DNA of 64,000 nucleotides from the NCBI RefSeq assembly GCF_030272615.1, contig NC_081407.1:442738213-442802212 (forward strand). Reading direction: 5' to 3'. Source of the DNA: Cryptomeria japonica. Lineage: Eukaryota; Streptophyta; Pinopsida; Cupressales; Cupressaceae. The notes under the pieces were generated by a model. That model did no database searches, was not told the origin of the DNA, and saw only the letters and a list, made by a program, of their open reading frames with translations. The translations under genes and the position numbers were made by a program. This document shows, in pieces, positions 11,327 through 22,960 of this stretch (position 1 is its first letter; each line of letters starts with the position of its first letter).

Positions 11327-12610
11327 AAAGTAGGAGAGTATGCTCTTGTCTATATAGACAATTAGAAATCCAGACCTTTCACTTTTCTATTCTGTTTAGC
11401 ACGACTGTATGCTCTGACCATAGGAAAGTGTGAAAATAAGAGAGTATGCTCTTGTCTATCTAGACAATCAGAAATCTGGACCTTTGACACTTTTCTATCT
11501 GTGTAGTGCTACTGTCTGCTCTGTTAATCTGTTTGAAAATTTTAGGCGCTAACTGTAGTCTGCATTTAATTTATTTATTTCCTGTTATCTGCTCTGTTTA
11601 AATGTAATCTGTCCGCCTGCAGGAAAGTGTGAAAGTAGGAGAGTATGCTCTTGTCTATCTAGACAATCAGAAATTTGGACCTTTGACATTTTTATTTTAT
11701 TCTGTTTAGTGCGACAATTTGCTCTGTTAAATCTAGGGTTTTTGTCTGCTCTGTTAAATCTAGGGTTTCTGTTTTGTTAAATTTAGGGTTTCTGTTCTGT
11801 TAAATTTAGGGTTTTTGTTCCGTTAAATCTAAGGTTAATTTAAAAAAAAAAAGAAAAAAAAAAGTAAATTTTTTTCTGTTTTTTTGCCATGTCTTCTTTA
11901 TCTTGACTCCATTTCCCTTCAAACTTCACCAGATTCTCCACATTGCCATTTTCCACATTTTCTTCCTTGGAGGCCTTATCTCAAAAATCCACTTTTTGAA
12001 GCCCAAAATCTCATATTTTTCTATTTTTAGGGTTTGCCATAACTTCTTCCCTTTTCATCCAAACACCTCCAAATTTTTCCCATATTATCCATCTTCAACT
12101 TTTGCTTCTTTGTCTCTCTTGGACAAATTTTCTCATTCCTTCATCTCTCCTCCAAAATCCCCATTTTTCGCTTGCCTATCCCTAGAAAGTGGTAAAAACC
12201 TAGTCAAATCCCATTTACCCATCAAAGCTTTCTTCAAATCCACATTTGTCATTAGTAAAAAAGTTTTTATTCATGTTTTTCTATTCATTCCCAAAAAATA
12301 AAAAAAATTAATATTTTTGTCATTTTGTTGATTTTTGCAAGACGCTTGTTGAAGACTATTTTTCCAAACTACTAATCAAGTTGTTTTGCATGACGCTTTT
12401 TGAAGACTCCATTTTTCAAACTACTAATCAAGTGGTTTTGCAGGTTGCCTAGCTGATTCAACCAAATATTGTGCATTTATTTAAATTAGGCACCTAGATA
12501 TTAATTAAAATGGAATGAACCATTGTCTTATGTGTCTTTAAGAAAAGAGTAAAGGTAGGAAAGTATGCTCTCGTCTTACTAGACGATCAGAAATCCAGAC
12601 CCTCCAACCT
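11327..12610 (+). repeat. Four dispersed copies of a ~60-bp leader repeat
   Basis: Copies begin near 11327, 11427, 11625 and 12548. Each reads GAAAGTAGGAGAGTATGCTC, then a TGTCTATCTAGACAATCAGAAAT-like segment, then a CAGACCTTT-like end. The inner TCTA(T/G)CTAGACAATCAGA segment contains a short inverted repeat (GTCTA...TAGAC). The fourth copy is the most diverged. Confidence 0.75.
11733..11835 (+). repeat. Telobox-like tandem repeat
   Basis: About five units of roughly 21 bp follow the form TCTGTTAAATCTAGGGTTT. Most contain (T/C)TAGGGTTT, which matches the plant telomere repeat or telobox. Spacing is regular, so it is a local tandem expansion, not a telomere. Confidence 0.7.
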
Positions 12611-13599
12611 TTTCTTGTTTGATTGTGTGTTTACCTCTAGCGGGTCTGCCCTCCCAACTTTCTCTTTGAGAAGGTAAGAGGGGAACGAACCAAGTGAGTA
12701 CACCCGGACCTGGGGTTCCCAACTCACTATAATAAATAGGCCATTGACTAGGAAAGGGTTAATGGTTGGGGCTATATGAGAGTTCACTCTCACATTGGGT
12801 GCTTAGTAGGATCCTAGAGATCTCAATCATGCTTGCGTGACTACTAAGTTCTTGGTGCTTCGTTGGGCTATAGGCCTCAATTGCGCTTGCGCAACTTCGA
12901 AGGGTAGCTCCTAACGGGAAGACTTACTAAACACCTTGTTCATAGTGGCCAAAAACCCTCTAGTCATTGGTGCAGGAGGTTAGACCTCTGAAGCGGCCCA
13001 TATTCTTACGGCCCTTAGTAGAGACACAAAGTTCGCCATGAAGAGTTTTCATGGGAATTGATGTTTGGCTGCCCCGAAAAGTGAGTGCCATGAGGGGAGC
13101 TAGTGGGGTCAAGCATCTAAGTGTCCGCTTTGGGTAAGCATAGATGGGAAACCAATTGGGATTCAATGACTATTGTCCTTGCCAGCCTTAAGAATGTTGT
13201 ATATGAGCATGAGTGTCTTTGAGATAATATGCATATCATTGTGTTTGCTTTGTTTGATACATACTTGCCAAGAGTAGACTAAAAACACATCACTATCCCC
13301 AAAAACTTTGCAAAAATATTTGTCAAGACACAAACAAATTGTCCAAGTCATTCCCACACCACGTCCAAAATTGCGTCAAAACTCCGTCCGTCCCATTTTT
13401 CATAAGCCTAAGAGAGAAGCTAAGAGTTTATCCTCTACGTCAACATTCAAGTTTGTCCTTTGAAACATGTACTATCGTCCAAATCAGGGTGGTCATATCC
13501 CTTCATACAACTTGCCATTTAAATAGATCCTTCCTGTTCATGCCAAAGACAACCTAGTCATCAAGTTTTCTTCTAAACCATCACTACCATACCTTCTTC

Positions 13600-14365
13600 A
13601 TCAATCATCCTCAAATTTCTTAAGTCCTTTCATCACAAATTTCTTAAGTCCTTCCATCCTCAAATTTCTTAAGTCCTTTCATCCTCAAATTTCTTAAGTC
13701 CTTTCATCACAAATTTCTTAAGTCCTTTCATCCTCAAATTTTTTAAGTCCTTTCATCACAAATTTCTTAAGTCCTTCCATCCTCAAATTTCTTAAGTCCT
13801 TTCATCCTCAAATTTCTTAAATCCTTTCATCACACAAATTTCTTAAATCCTTTCATCCACAAATTTCTTAAGTCCTTTTATCCTCAAATTTCTTAAGTCC
13901 TTTCATCACAAATTTCTTAAATCATTTCATCACAAATTTCTTAAGTCCTTTCATCCTCAAATTTCTTAAATCCTTTCATCACACAAATTTCTCAAATCCT
14001 TTCATCCTCAAATTTCTTAAGTCCTTTCATCCTCAAATTTATTAAGTCCTTTCATCACAAATTTCTTAAATCCTTTCATCACAAATTTCTCAAGTCCTTT
14101 CATCCTCAAATTTCTTAAATCCTTTCATCACACAAATTTCTCAAATCCTTTCATCCTCAAATTCCTTAAGTCCTTTCATCCTCAAATTTCTTAAGTCCTT
14201 TTATCAGAAATTTCTTAAATCCTTTCTTTCATCACAAATTTCTTAAATCCTTTCATCTTCAAATTTCTTAAGTCCTTTCATCACAAATTTCTAAAATCCT
14301 TCCATCACAAATTTTCTAAGTCATTTCATCACAATTTTCCTAAGTCTTTTCATCACAAATATCGT
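13600..14365 (+). repeat. Minisatellite, ~25-bp unit, about 30 copies
   Basis: The core unit is CAAATTTCTTAAGTCCTTTC plus ATCCT or ATCAC. Two unit types alternate (with ATCCT and with ATCACA), and AAGTCC varies with AAATCC. The array ends about 35 bp before the gag ATG, so it is in the transcribed leader of B. The pattern of mixed unit types suggests higher-order amplification. Confidence 0.9.
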
Positions 14366-14397
14366 GTATGGTCGCAACTCGATCCTAAAAGAAAAAG

Positions 14398-17300
14398 ATG
14401 GCTGATCAACAATATGGCATGCCAGACATTGGTGTCCTATATGAAGATCCCACGCAAGATTATACACGAAGTGGGCAACCAAGTGATCAAGATCAAAGCC
14501 AAAATCTTGACATGGTTAACCAAGATGAACTTTGTCCGGAAGTGCAAACTTTCCTAGCGGATTCTTATAACCAAGAGATGATGGAAAAGTTTATTAAACA
14601 CAATCCTACTGCACTTCTGAAAACTCTTCTTGAACATGGAGCTCAACTTCCACCTGAATTTAATAGATCCGCTCTCGTCCAGCAACCACAAGGAGACCTC
14701 GCTCCCACATAAAGTGTTGCACCTACTATTCAAACTCAATCAATTGCAACCCCATCAATCATCCAAGCCCAATCAATGCCACCCGTGACACCTCCCACCA
14801 CGGTCTCCATCCCGCCTTCTTCCTCCTTACCATCCATACCACTATCAAATCCAATCTCATCCATTCTCCAACAAACTTCTATACCACCTCCTTCTATTCA
14901 ACCACATATTTCTATTCCACAAACTTCCCTTTCTCCCAACAATGTCGCAAATTTTATACAAACTGCATTCAATCCCGTCACAATAGTTGGCGGACTGCAA
15001 CCATCACACGAACCCCAGTGACATCGGTCATCACATCCCACATTCCCACCTCCTCATCATATCAATATATTGGTGGTGGTACACCTTCTTTAGTTCATCC
15101 AATTCTTGGGGCAAATACAATCCATCAATATCAAAGTCCACAACAAGACCTCATCAAGGAAATTCAAGACATGAAGAATATCATCAAAAACATGAAAGAA
15201 AACACTAATAAAAGGAAAGCTTACTCATTCGAAGAGTTTTTCCCTTGTCCTTATGACCCATCTATATCAGTTGCACCGTATCCCCCCGGGATTTGAGATC
15301 CCTAAATTCACCAACTATGAAGGCAAAGGAGACCCCCGCGACCATGTCTGTGAATTCCACATCTTATGCCAAGAAGTCTCCTATAGTGACCTTTATCTTC
15401 GCAGACTCTTTCCCAAGAGTCTCATGGGAGACACCCTGACATGGTTCTCATCTTTATCACGAGGTTCCATTGTCTCTTTTCCAGACTTGGCAGAAAAATT
15501 TGTGGCCCACTATGCATACAACATGGGTAATGATGTTTCTATGATGGACCTATGTAATACAAAACAAAGGCCTAGAGAAACCTTCACCAATTTCCTACAA
15601 AGATGGCAACATCTTATCAAAAAATTCCAGTGGGACATGCCAGAACAACATCAAATTGAACTATTTCAAAAGAACTTGGTGCCTGAACTTTCAAGACCTT
15701 TAATATCTCAATGTATCAAATCCTTCCAAAAATTGACCGATAAGGGCCTCACCCTCGAGCGTGTCTTATTGGAGGAAGGAACCTTGAAACATTACCAGAA
15801 GTCATCACAAAGTTTTTCCTCTTATCATAACGACAAGCCAAAATTCTGGGCTAAAAATAAAAACGTGGTCAATGATGGTGTAACTGATACAAAGCGGGTC
15901 CAAACCGTGGCCGCTCCCCCAAAATCCACCACCAATATTCATCAATTCAACAATCAAAACAATTCAAATCAATCTTAAAAACCTCACAACAATGTCTCAA
16001 TCCAGGGACGACCACCCCGATCGAATAATAAGACTCCAAGAGATTTCACTCCTCTTGCTGAGCCTATTGAAGTGGTGTTTCAAAAACTTGTCCAAGCAGG
16101 TATAGTGGTTTTTCCAATCACTCGCCCGTTTGATCCCAATCAACCTAAACCAAGATGGTATAATGAAAATGAGTATTGTGAATACCATCGTATCAAGGGA
16201 CATGATACACGAAAGTGTATGAAACTGAAGATCTACATACAAGATCTCATTGATAGAGGTGAGATTGAGGTAGCAAATGCAAAACCTGGTACTAACAATG
16301 ACAAACTCAAAATGTACCAGGAACCCTTCCCAAAGCATGATAAAGGAAAAGGTTCATCATCTAACGCAATGGGTTATGACTATGCTAATCACGTAACCGG
16401 TTTTGATTTTTTAGTAAGTCGCATTGAACCTGCAAACAATCATGTCAATGTCATAACCATCCAAGGAGTTAATCCTCCTTCTTCCCAAAGCAAACCAAAT
16501 CCAGCTAGAATAGTCATTCAAGGTGCCACGCCTTCCACCTCCCATTTCTAGAATGACTGCAATGCAACTACACACCGAGGAAGAGTCACCATCCAAGGAG
16601 TTCCTCCCCCACCAAATCCCCCACCCATGTCTTCCACCTGCCGATATGACCTCCTTGATCAACTTGGGAAGACACCCGCGCAGATCTCCATTTTAGAACT
16701 TCTCAAGACTTCTCCGGTCCATAAAGAAATTTTGGAACAAGCCCTTCTCCAATCATGCGTTCCTGATAACATCAACGCCACCCAATTTCAAACCCTCATT
16801 GGAAACCTTGCTGCCTAGCAACACATTGTATTTAACTCCCAAGACGCTCCCACAGATGAGGACCATAATAAACCTTTGCACATCGAAGCTCTCATCCACA
16901 AGCATAAGGTCAAACGTATCCTGATAGACGGTGGATCTGGGCTTAATCTGTGTACATACAAATTAATAAAACAAATGGGACTTTCTGAGGATCTAATAGA
17001 CACATCAGGAAGGATCACAATAAAGGCATATGATGATGCGGAAAGAATTTCAAAGGGCGTGATCACCTTACCTCTTCAAGTGGGCCCCATTACAATTGAA
17101 ACCCCTTGCCGAGTACTTGATCTTGATCTCCCCTACAACATTCTCCTTGGGAGGCCATAGATTCATTTCTTGCAGGCCGTACCCTCCACCTATCACCAAT
17201 GCATCAAATTCTCCTATAATGGAAAAGTGATCACTGTCAAAGATGATCCCCAACCTTTTCAATATTGCAAACTATTAGAGAGGAAGCATCCGTATCATTG

Positions 17301-19056
17301 CCCACTAAATAGACCTTCACCAACGCCTCCATCTTACACATCAAATGTTGCCTCCACATCATCCCAACCAAATAATCAAATCAAGATCTTGGACAATGGC
17401 TGTGGAGAATACAAATTGGAGGACATCTTATTAATAGGCAACCTCCCTCTCTCTCCTAAGTCATTTGGTAAACCAAAAGAGCTAAAAAAGGACCCGAAAC
17501 CAGTCATGCAATGCCAAAACACCACCTTCAAGCAATGGAGCCCACTTGATAATGAGAACCTTGAAGCAGATATCTCTTCATGGCTATACCAGGAAGAGGA
17601 TGATGATCCAACAAGAATATCCAAAGAAATGTATCCAAAAGCATTCGCCATAGTTGAAAAAATGGGTTACAAAGGACACGGTCTAGGACCAGAGGAGAAA
17701 GGAAGAAAAGCACCCATAAATCCTATCTCCTACAGATACAACAGAGGCTTGGGGTACACCCCAGTGCCTAAGATTACTATTGCCGGTGCCCCTTCTAGTC
17801 CTTCTTCGGATATCGAAAGCGCCGACGAAGAGGAATTCCACGAAATGCCTTATGAATACGAGAAAGATACCTTCTTCGATGCTTACATCAACACCATCAC
17901 CCCGGTAACCCCTCCCACTTCACATGAGCTACATCTTGTCCATCCTGAACTCATTGACTAGGGCCAATGAGACAAACCCACTTTAGATATCTACGCCGAC
18001 GATAATGCTCTCATTGCTCTCCTAACAGCACAAAATATGGAAGATTGTAATAGAATTGAGGGTATTCAACTACATGAAAAGTGATACTTTGGTAGTCAAG
18101 TCAATGCCCTTATCCACAAAAAAGATAATAAAAGAAAAAGATATGATTTCCTAGGTGAAAACCTCCCTAAGGTGCCTTTGGATGAACAAGAAATAAAAAC
18201 AAAGGGCGTATCTGAAAGTGAAAACCTGGAAAAGGCACTTGACGATGAGGGATTTGACCTCCCTACCATTGGTTACCTTCCACAGGACAAATCAAATTTG
18301 TTGATAGAAGAAACAGACAGCATAAATATGGGCACCGAAGTCATTCCGAAAAATGTGCTCATTGCCAAATCCCTCACCGAAATCTAGAAACAAGACTTCA
18401 TCAACTTCCTTACAAAGGTTAAAATCAATTTTGCATGGTCCTATTCCGATATGCCAGGGTTGGATCCTGCCTTGGTGGTTCACAATCTCGTCGTCCACCC
18501 AGATGCAAAACCTGTAAAACAAAAACTCCGCAAAATGCACCCGCATATTGCTTTCTTGGTCAAGGCAGAACTTCAAAAGTTGTTAGATGCATAATTTATC
18601 AAACCCATAGACTATGCTGAATGGGTCTCCAACATTGTACCTATCGGCAAACCTGCTGGGGGCATCCGCATTTGCACAGATTTCTGAGATCTAAATATAG
18701 CTTGTCCTAAAGACGATTTCTTGCTCCCAAACATAGATATGATTGTGGATCTTACAACAGGACATGAAACGCTATCACTAATGGATGGGTTTTCTGGATA
18801 CAACCAAATCAGGATAGCAGATGAGGATCAACATAAAACCGCATTCACAACACCATGGGGTACTTTCTATTACCGGGTCATGCCTTTTGGCCTTAAAAAT
18901 GCTGGAGCTACATATCAACGAGCAATGACAACAATTTTTCATGACCTCTTGCACAAAATTATGGAGAACTACGTGGATGATCTGCTAGGCAAATCCAAGA
19001 CAAGACAAGAGCACATCCCTATTCTAAAACAGATCTTCGAAAGATTGGAAAAATAC
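14398..19056 (+). pseudogene. Element B gag-protease-G-patch-RT polyprotein
   Basis: A single frame runs from the ATG at 14398 to 19056. Only one stretch (about 15000-15285) lies in another frame, restored by a second shift at a C-run. About a dozen in-frame stops interrupt it (14710, 15976, 16549, 16816, 17158, 17959, 18385, 18592, 18685 among them). Order: Gln/Pro-rich N-terminus; gag core (15300-15790, with KSLMGDTLTWFSSLSRGSI); zinc knuckle CEYHRIKGHDTRKC (16180-16220); aspartic protease ILIDGGSGLNLC (about 16918); a G-patch (EKMGYKGHGLGPEEKG, about 17655-17702); and RT with FSGYNQIRIADED, MPFGLKNAGATYQRAM and active-site YVDD (about 18970). Many stops can be derived from CAG, CGA or TGG by C-to-T change. 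The RT is cut off after the thumb start. Confidence 0.9.
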
Positions 19057-19536
19057 AAACTTAGAAATCATCTGATCCTATGTCTTGATATTCTCTTTAC
19101 CTCTTCTCTATCTATCAACCTACAAATGTTCCCACCAAAGAGATGCATGACCTTTCAACCAAGTATAGGCATATTTCACCTTCCTTTCTTCTACAGTGTT
19201 TTCAGAATCAAAATATTTCTCCATCTCTGAGATCCAATCCACCAATTCATCCGAATCCAACTTTCCATCATATTCTGGTGGGGGAAAATGAGGTTTAGTA
19301 TTCACCCTACTCAAAACCCTCAAAAAAATTCCCTCATCCAGATCAATTGTTGGTGGGTTTACTTGTTCTACCGGGGTTTCTTCTCCTTCATCTCCACTTA
19401 CATCTTCAATGTCTCAGCCTCTTCTTTGGGTTGTCTCCACGACTTCCAACCGGGCTGCTATTCCTTGTAACATTTCCATCATAACAGGTTCTATATTCTC
19501 ATGTGCTCCACCATTCCTACTTCCTCTTTGTACCAT
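19057..19536 (-). pseudogene. Element A gag (N-terminal part)
   Basis: The minus-strand frame starts with ATG at 19536-19534, about 100 bp after the primer site. It reads MVQRGSRNGGAHENIEP, a Glu-rich linker, then DELVDWISEMEKYF and VKYAYTWLKGHASLWWEHL, the gypsy gag core. After an in-frame stop, GKENIKT and DQMISKF continue the core. The sequence then stops at the B junction (19056/19057). One stop near 19420 and others near 19120 and 19080 make it non-functional. Confidence 0.85.
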
Positions 19537-19631
19537 ATTTACGCCAGTCCTCTATAGCTGTAGGTCAGATCCTCAGTCTTCCACCCTACAACAAAATTCT
19601 CAGGACAACACAATCTCTAGAATGAAAACTC

Positions 19632-19643
19632 GCTCTAATACCA
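19632..19643 (-). other. Element A primer-binding site
   Basis: On the minus strand TGGTATTAGAGC lies two bases inside the 5' LTR end. It matches the initiator-Met-tRNA site TGGTATCAGAGC with one change. Confidence 0.75.
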
Positions 19644-19645
19644 CT

Positions 19646-20436
19646 TGAAGCAATCGCTAGGTAGGAGGGGCCTCAAAGAGATTAATCCAGACCGATAAAA
19701 AAGAGTAAACACAATGAAAACACAAGGACATGATGGAGGCAATGTAGAATAGATTGAATTATAACAAGAAAACTAATAACAACCGAGCTACAGAAACTAG
19801 TTCATAGGCCTGCTAAAACATGCTCAAAATACAAAACAGGTCACAATCGGGACCTCAATTCTTAAGATCTATCTTCTATACTCAATCTAACTTATTGAAT
19901 CCATTCTAATGCTCTATTACAATGATTTATATGATCCAAGGGGATCTGGTTGGCCCAAAAAGGGATCAAAACTTGAAGAACAAGACCTAACATAAAAAAC
20001 CAACAAGGTCGACCTCCGCCAAAGAAACTCCTCCGAAAAATCCAAAGGATGAAGAGTAGATCATGGTAAAAGGTCAGCCACATGTCAAGGAACATCAGAA
20101 TCAATGCCCAGGGCTCCGAACACTACAAAAGGGATCCGGTAGATTACTAATGCAAATAGGTCCTGCCAATCAGTAACAGGAAATTGTCAACCGGTAACAA
20201 GAAACTATCTCGAAAATCGGTAGCAATAACTTGCCAGAAAATGATCCAAATACTCCATGGTTTGGAAATAAGGAAGATGACCAATTCTTCAAGCAAAATC
20301 CAACTCCACAAGTTCCAGTGAGCCAAATTTGGGACACACAGAAAGGAATGCTGAAATTACAAATAGAAAGCAAAACATAAAGGAAATATTTTTTATGGAT
20401 GCAAGATTGCTATGAACCAGGGATGCTCTTGCATCA
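19646..20436 (-). repeat. Element A 5' LTR
   Basis: This 791-bp LTR pairs with 6137-6941. The right flank tggat (20437-20441) equals the TSD at 6132-6136. A minus-strand TATA-like CATATAAATCA lies at about 19924-19934. The two LTRs differ at many sites, so the insertion is old. Confidence 0.9.
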
Positions 20437-20441
20437 TGGAT

Positions 20442-20820
20442 ACATTGTGGTATATCATAATGTATGAGACATCTATCATCTCTCATGCTGCTTATGAAAT
20501 TGGCTTATTTAATTGTGTACTCTTCACCTTGATATTCATGAGATCAATATGTAAGTCTATCAATGTCTCTTCTCCCCAACATATTTATCTTATAAACTTT
20601 TATATTTTGACCATGATGTAGTCTAGATATAATTTCCCATTCATGATTTTTAGTATTTATTTGAATAGGTTCATTATCATCAATTTTAGAATAACAAGTA
20701 TTTTTTCAATATTTTTTTACAGTATTTGTTTGCTCCACATGCCAATGCTTATAGTTTAATAACTCTCACTTTTCTACTATGGAGTTATTATCATGTTCAT
20801 TATCTCTTTCTATGTTACAA
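20442..20820 (-). pseudogene. Probable upstream part of the PIF1-type helicase
   Basis: The minus strand here reads HEWEIISRLHHGQNIKVY, LGRRDIDRLTY and, after a stop, HEYQGEEYTIK and FISSMRDDRCLIHYD. This resembles the region between the Helitron-type and PIF1 domains in plant helicases, but the match is by memory and weak. Position and strand fit a continuation of the 4719-6136 helicase across element A: the A target duplication sits exactly between them. Between 20821 and 20990 I see nothing more to name. Confidence 0.45.
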
Positions 20821-20990
20821 AATGGTTTGTAAAATAATAATTCTTAGAAACATAAGTTAATCCATTTATCTGACTCACATGGAGGAATGGATACAAACCT
20901 AGAGAAAACTCTAATGATACATGCAGTTTCTGCTGGTTCCCATTTGTTGTATCTTCCTTGTTTAGAATTGTGTGGTTAAAATGTGGGGGA

Positions 20991-22331
20991 TGCCTAGACC
21001 TACAAGAAAACATAAATCACACACACACATGAGACATTACGTTAGTGAAATCAAGAGATTAAAAATACAAACTAATCTACTTGTTAGTCCAAGAAATCTC
21101 AAGATTGCTAAGCCCATCTCATGCTCCTCTATCTCTAAAGATCTCTAAGATTCAAGGTTGCCATCAGTTGGAAGAGATTTTGATCCTCAAGATGAGCACT
21201 TAGAGAACGAGTTATGAATGATGATTCTAGGATCAAAATGCATACAACTAAGATCCTAGCTAAGATGAGATGATGGATGAAGATGCAAAATGCAAGATGA
21301 AGATATGAAATGAGTTCCAAATTGAAAGATTAAGTGAACTAATTAGGCTAGTATGGGGATGAGATATGAAAATGCTATGAAAAATTATATGAATTAAGCT
21401 AGCAAGATATTATAAACATGTAAAAACTAAGCTATAATGAAATTAAAATGGTCTAAATGCTTAGTGATGGGGATTGAGTTCCTTGATAACTTGCACAACA
21501 CAATTAGACTATAGATTGGATGCAATAGAAGTGGATGGATAGAAACTTGGATTCATAAAAATTTGTATCCTGAGAATGAGGAAATGGGCTCTATTTATAG
21601 AGAAAATAGAGAAATGGATGGTTGAGATTGAGCAATCTCAACAAGGGTTACGATTGAAAGTTATCAATCCATGTGAGGGATTCAATCCAATCCCAAGTTG
21701 ACAAATTTCATATTGAGAGGGCTTGAGATATGCTAAGAAAGCATTAGATACTAATTAATCATTAGAAAAGGCTTCAATGGGTGACATCATTGGATAATGC
21801 CTTTATCCAAGGAAGTAGGTTATTGTCAAAGAGGTAAACTCTTGTGCAAGGATAAAAGATAGTCAAGTGGACAACCATCATGGGTTAGGGGTGTGAGATT
21901 GTAAGAGGCATTAAATGCCTTTTGAAGACTTTGGAGAATAACTTGCTTCAAAAGGAAAACCACTAGTTGTCTAGGGGACAACTTTGTAAGAGCCTTACAA
22001 ATTTGGGAGTATTCAACAAGTTACCTTGTTGAAAGGAGAAGGTCTTACATGCATTTTGAAGGCTTTCTCCAAATTTTGGGAAGTGACTCCCCAAATTTAG
22101 GGATTGGACATGATGAGAAGAATTGGGATAATTAATGGAGGATTAGAGGGATTCTAGAAGAAATTAGGATGGCAAGTGGGATTCAAACCGATCGAAAGAA
22201 CAACAACACAACAACTTAACCATTACAACATGCCACTATTGGAAAATCTTCATTTAATTAATAGGAAGATTTAATGATGATTAAATGAATAAAATCCATT
22301 TAATTAGTTGTTCCAGTTTTAGGTGTCTACA
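20991..22331 (-). repeat. Element C 3' LTR
   Basis: On the minus strand it starts TGTAGACACCTAAAACTGG at 22331 and probably ends GTAGGTCTAGGCA at 20991. CTATAAATAG at 21591-21600 is a good TATA box. The start matches B's LTR start. The left end is set by the CA terminus only, since the 5' LTR lies outside the window. Confidence 0.7.
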
Positions 22332-22345
22332 TTTTGCCCCTCTTT
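22332..22345 (-). other. Element C polypurine tract
   Basis: On the minus strand AAAGAGGGGCAAAA directly precedes the LTR TG. The same motif precedes F's LTR, which supports a common lineage. Confidence 0.8.
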
Positions 22346-22734
22346 GAGATAACGTTTGACCACATGTTGATTCAAAGAAAACGTTTAATTTGTCATCAAG
22401 TTTTTTTGATATGATGTTGTCACCAAAGTCAATATGATGCCCCAGATATGAAGAATTGATGTGATATGAAGTTGGTGTCGATATGAGACTGATATGAAAT
22501 TGATGTCGATATGCCCCCTCGGGAGATAAATTGAGAAAAATTATGATTTCCAGGGCAGTGTTGCGATGTAGTATGATTTTCGAAAGTTGGATGATTTGAA
22601 TTGTTAAATTTTTTGATATTTATCTGTTGATAAATTTTAAAAGGGATATTAAAGAAATAAGGAAGACTAATGTGGGCATAGCGCGCACATGTCCCACATG
22701 TCCACTGAGGTCACGTTGGTATGAATCCTAATTG

Positions 22735-22960
22735 TCGATATGGGTCCAAAGGTTGATATGGGTCAATAGGTCGATATGGGTCAAACTTGATTGTTGATAT
22801 GAGTCTTGATTCGATATGGGTTCTGATTCAATATGGGTCTTGATTTGATATGGGTCTTGATTCGATATGGGTCCTGATTGTCGATATGGGTCTTGATTCG
22901 ATATAGGTCCTGATTGTCGATATGGGTCCCGATTCGACATGAGTCCGAATTGATTGATTT
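22735..22960. repeat. GATATGGGTC tandem repeat, 21-24-bp units
   Basis: About ten units follow the form TTGATTCGATATGGGTC with T-C variation. Translation in two minus frames gives repeating SNQDPYRQSGPI-type peptides, but these are repeat artefacts with no gene context. Confidence 0.85.

Larger units (their letters stand above)
11065..14397 (+). other. Repeat-rich untranslated leader of B
   Basis: This 3.3-kb stretch between LTR and gag has no supported gene. It holds four dispersed copies of a GAGAGTATGCTCTTGTCTAT-type unit (about 11327, 11427, 11625 and 12548), five TTTAGGGTTT-containing units (11733-11835), an A-rich run near 11840 and a long minisatellite (13600-14365). The frame at 11903-12301 is a T-rich artefact. 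Confidence 0.7.
9948..19056 (+). mobile_element. Element B: Ty3/gypsy, 3' truncated, inside A
   Basis: B starts with its 5' LTR at 9948, directly after A's RT linker, and carries leader, gag, protease, G-patch linker and RT on the plus strand. Its reading stops inside RT at about 19056, right after ILKQIFERLEKYKL. The next bases belong to A's gag on the opposite strand. B's RT end, RNase H, integrase and 3' LTR are gone, as are A's CCHC and protease regions. The layout fits insertion of B into A followed by one deletion spanning B's 3' end and the adjoining part of A. Confidence 0.85.
6137..20436 (-). mobile_element. Element A: Ty3/gypsy chromovirus, interrupted by B
   Basis: Two LTRs (6137-6941 and 19646-20436) share long stretches and end with TGATGCA...TTGCTTCA on the minus strand. 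Both outer flanks carry tggat (6132-6136 and 20437-20441), an exact 5-bp target duplication. Internal order on the minus strand is primer site, gag, then (after the B insertion) RT-RNase H, integrase and a chromodomain. The chromodomain assigns A to the chromoviruses. All coding parts carry frameshifts and stops. A landed inside the PIF1 helicase remnant. Confidence 0.9.

Noticed and set aside
11903-12301. 132-codon plus-strand frame in B's leader
   Set aside because: Phe/Ser-rich translation of T-rich leader sequence, no motif, and it lies before gag in an untranslated region.
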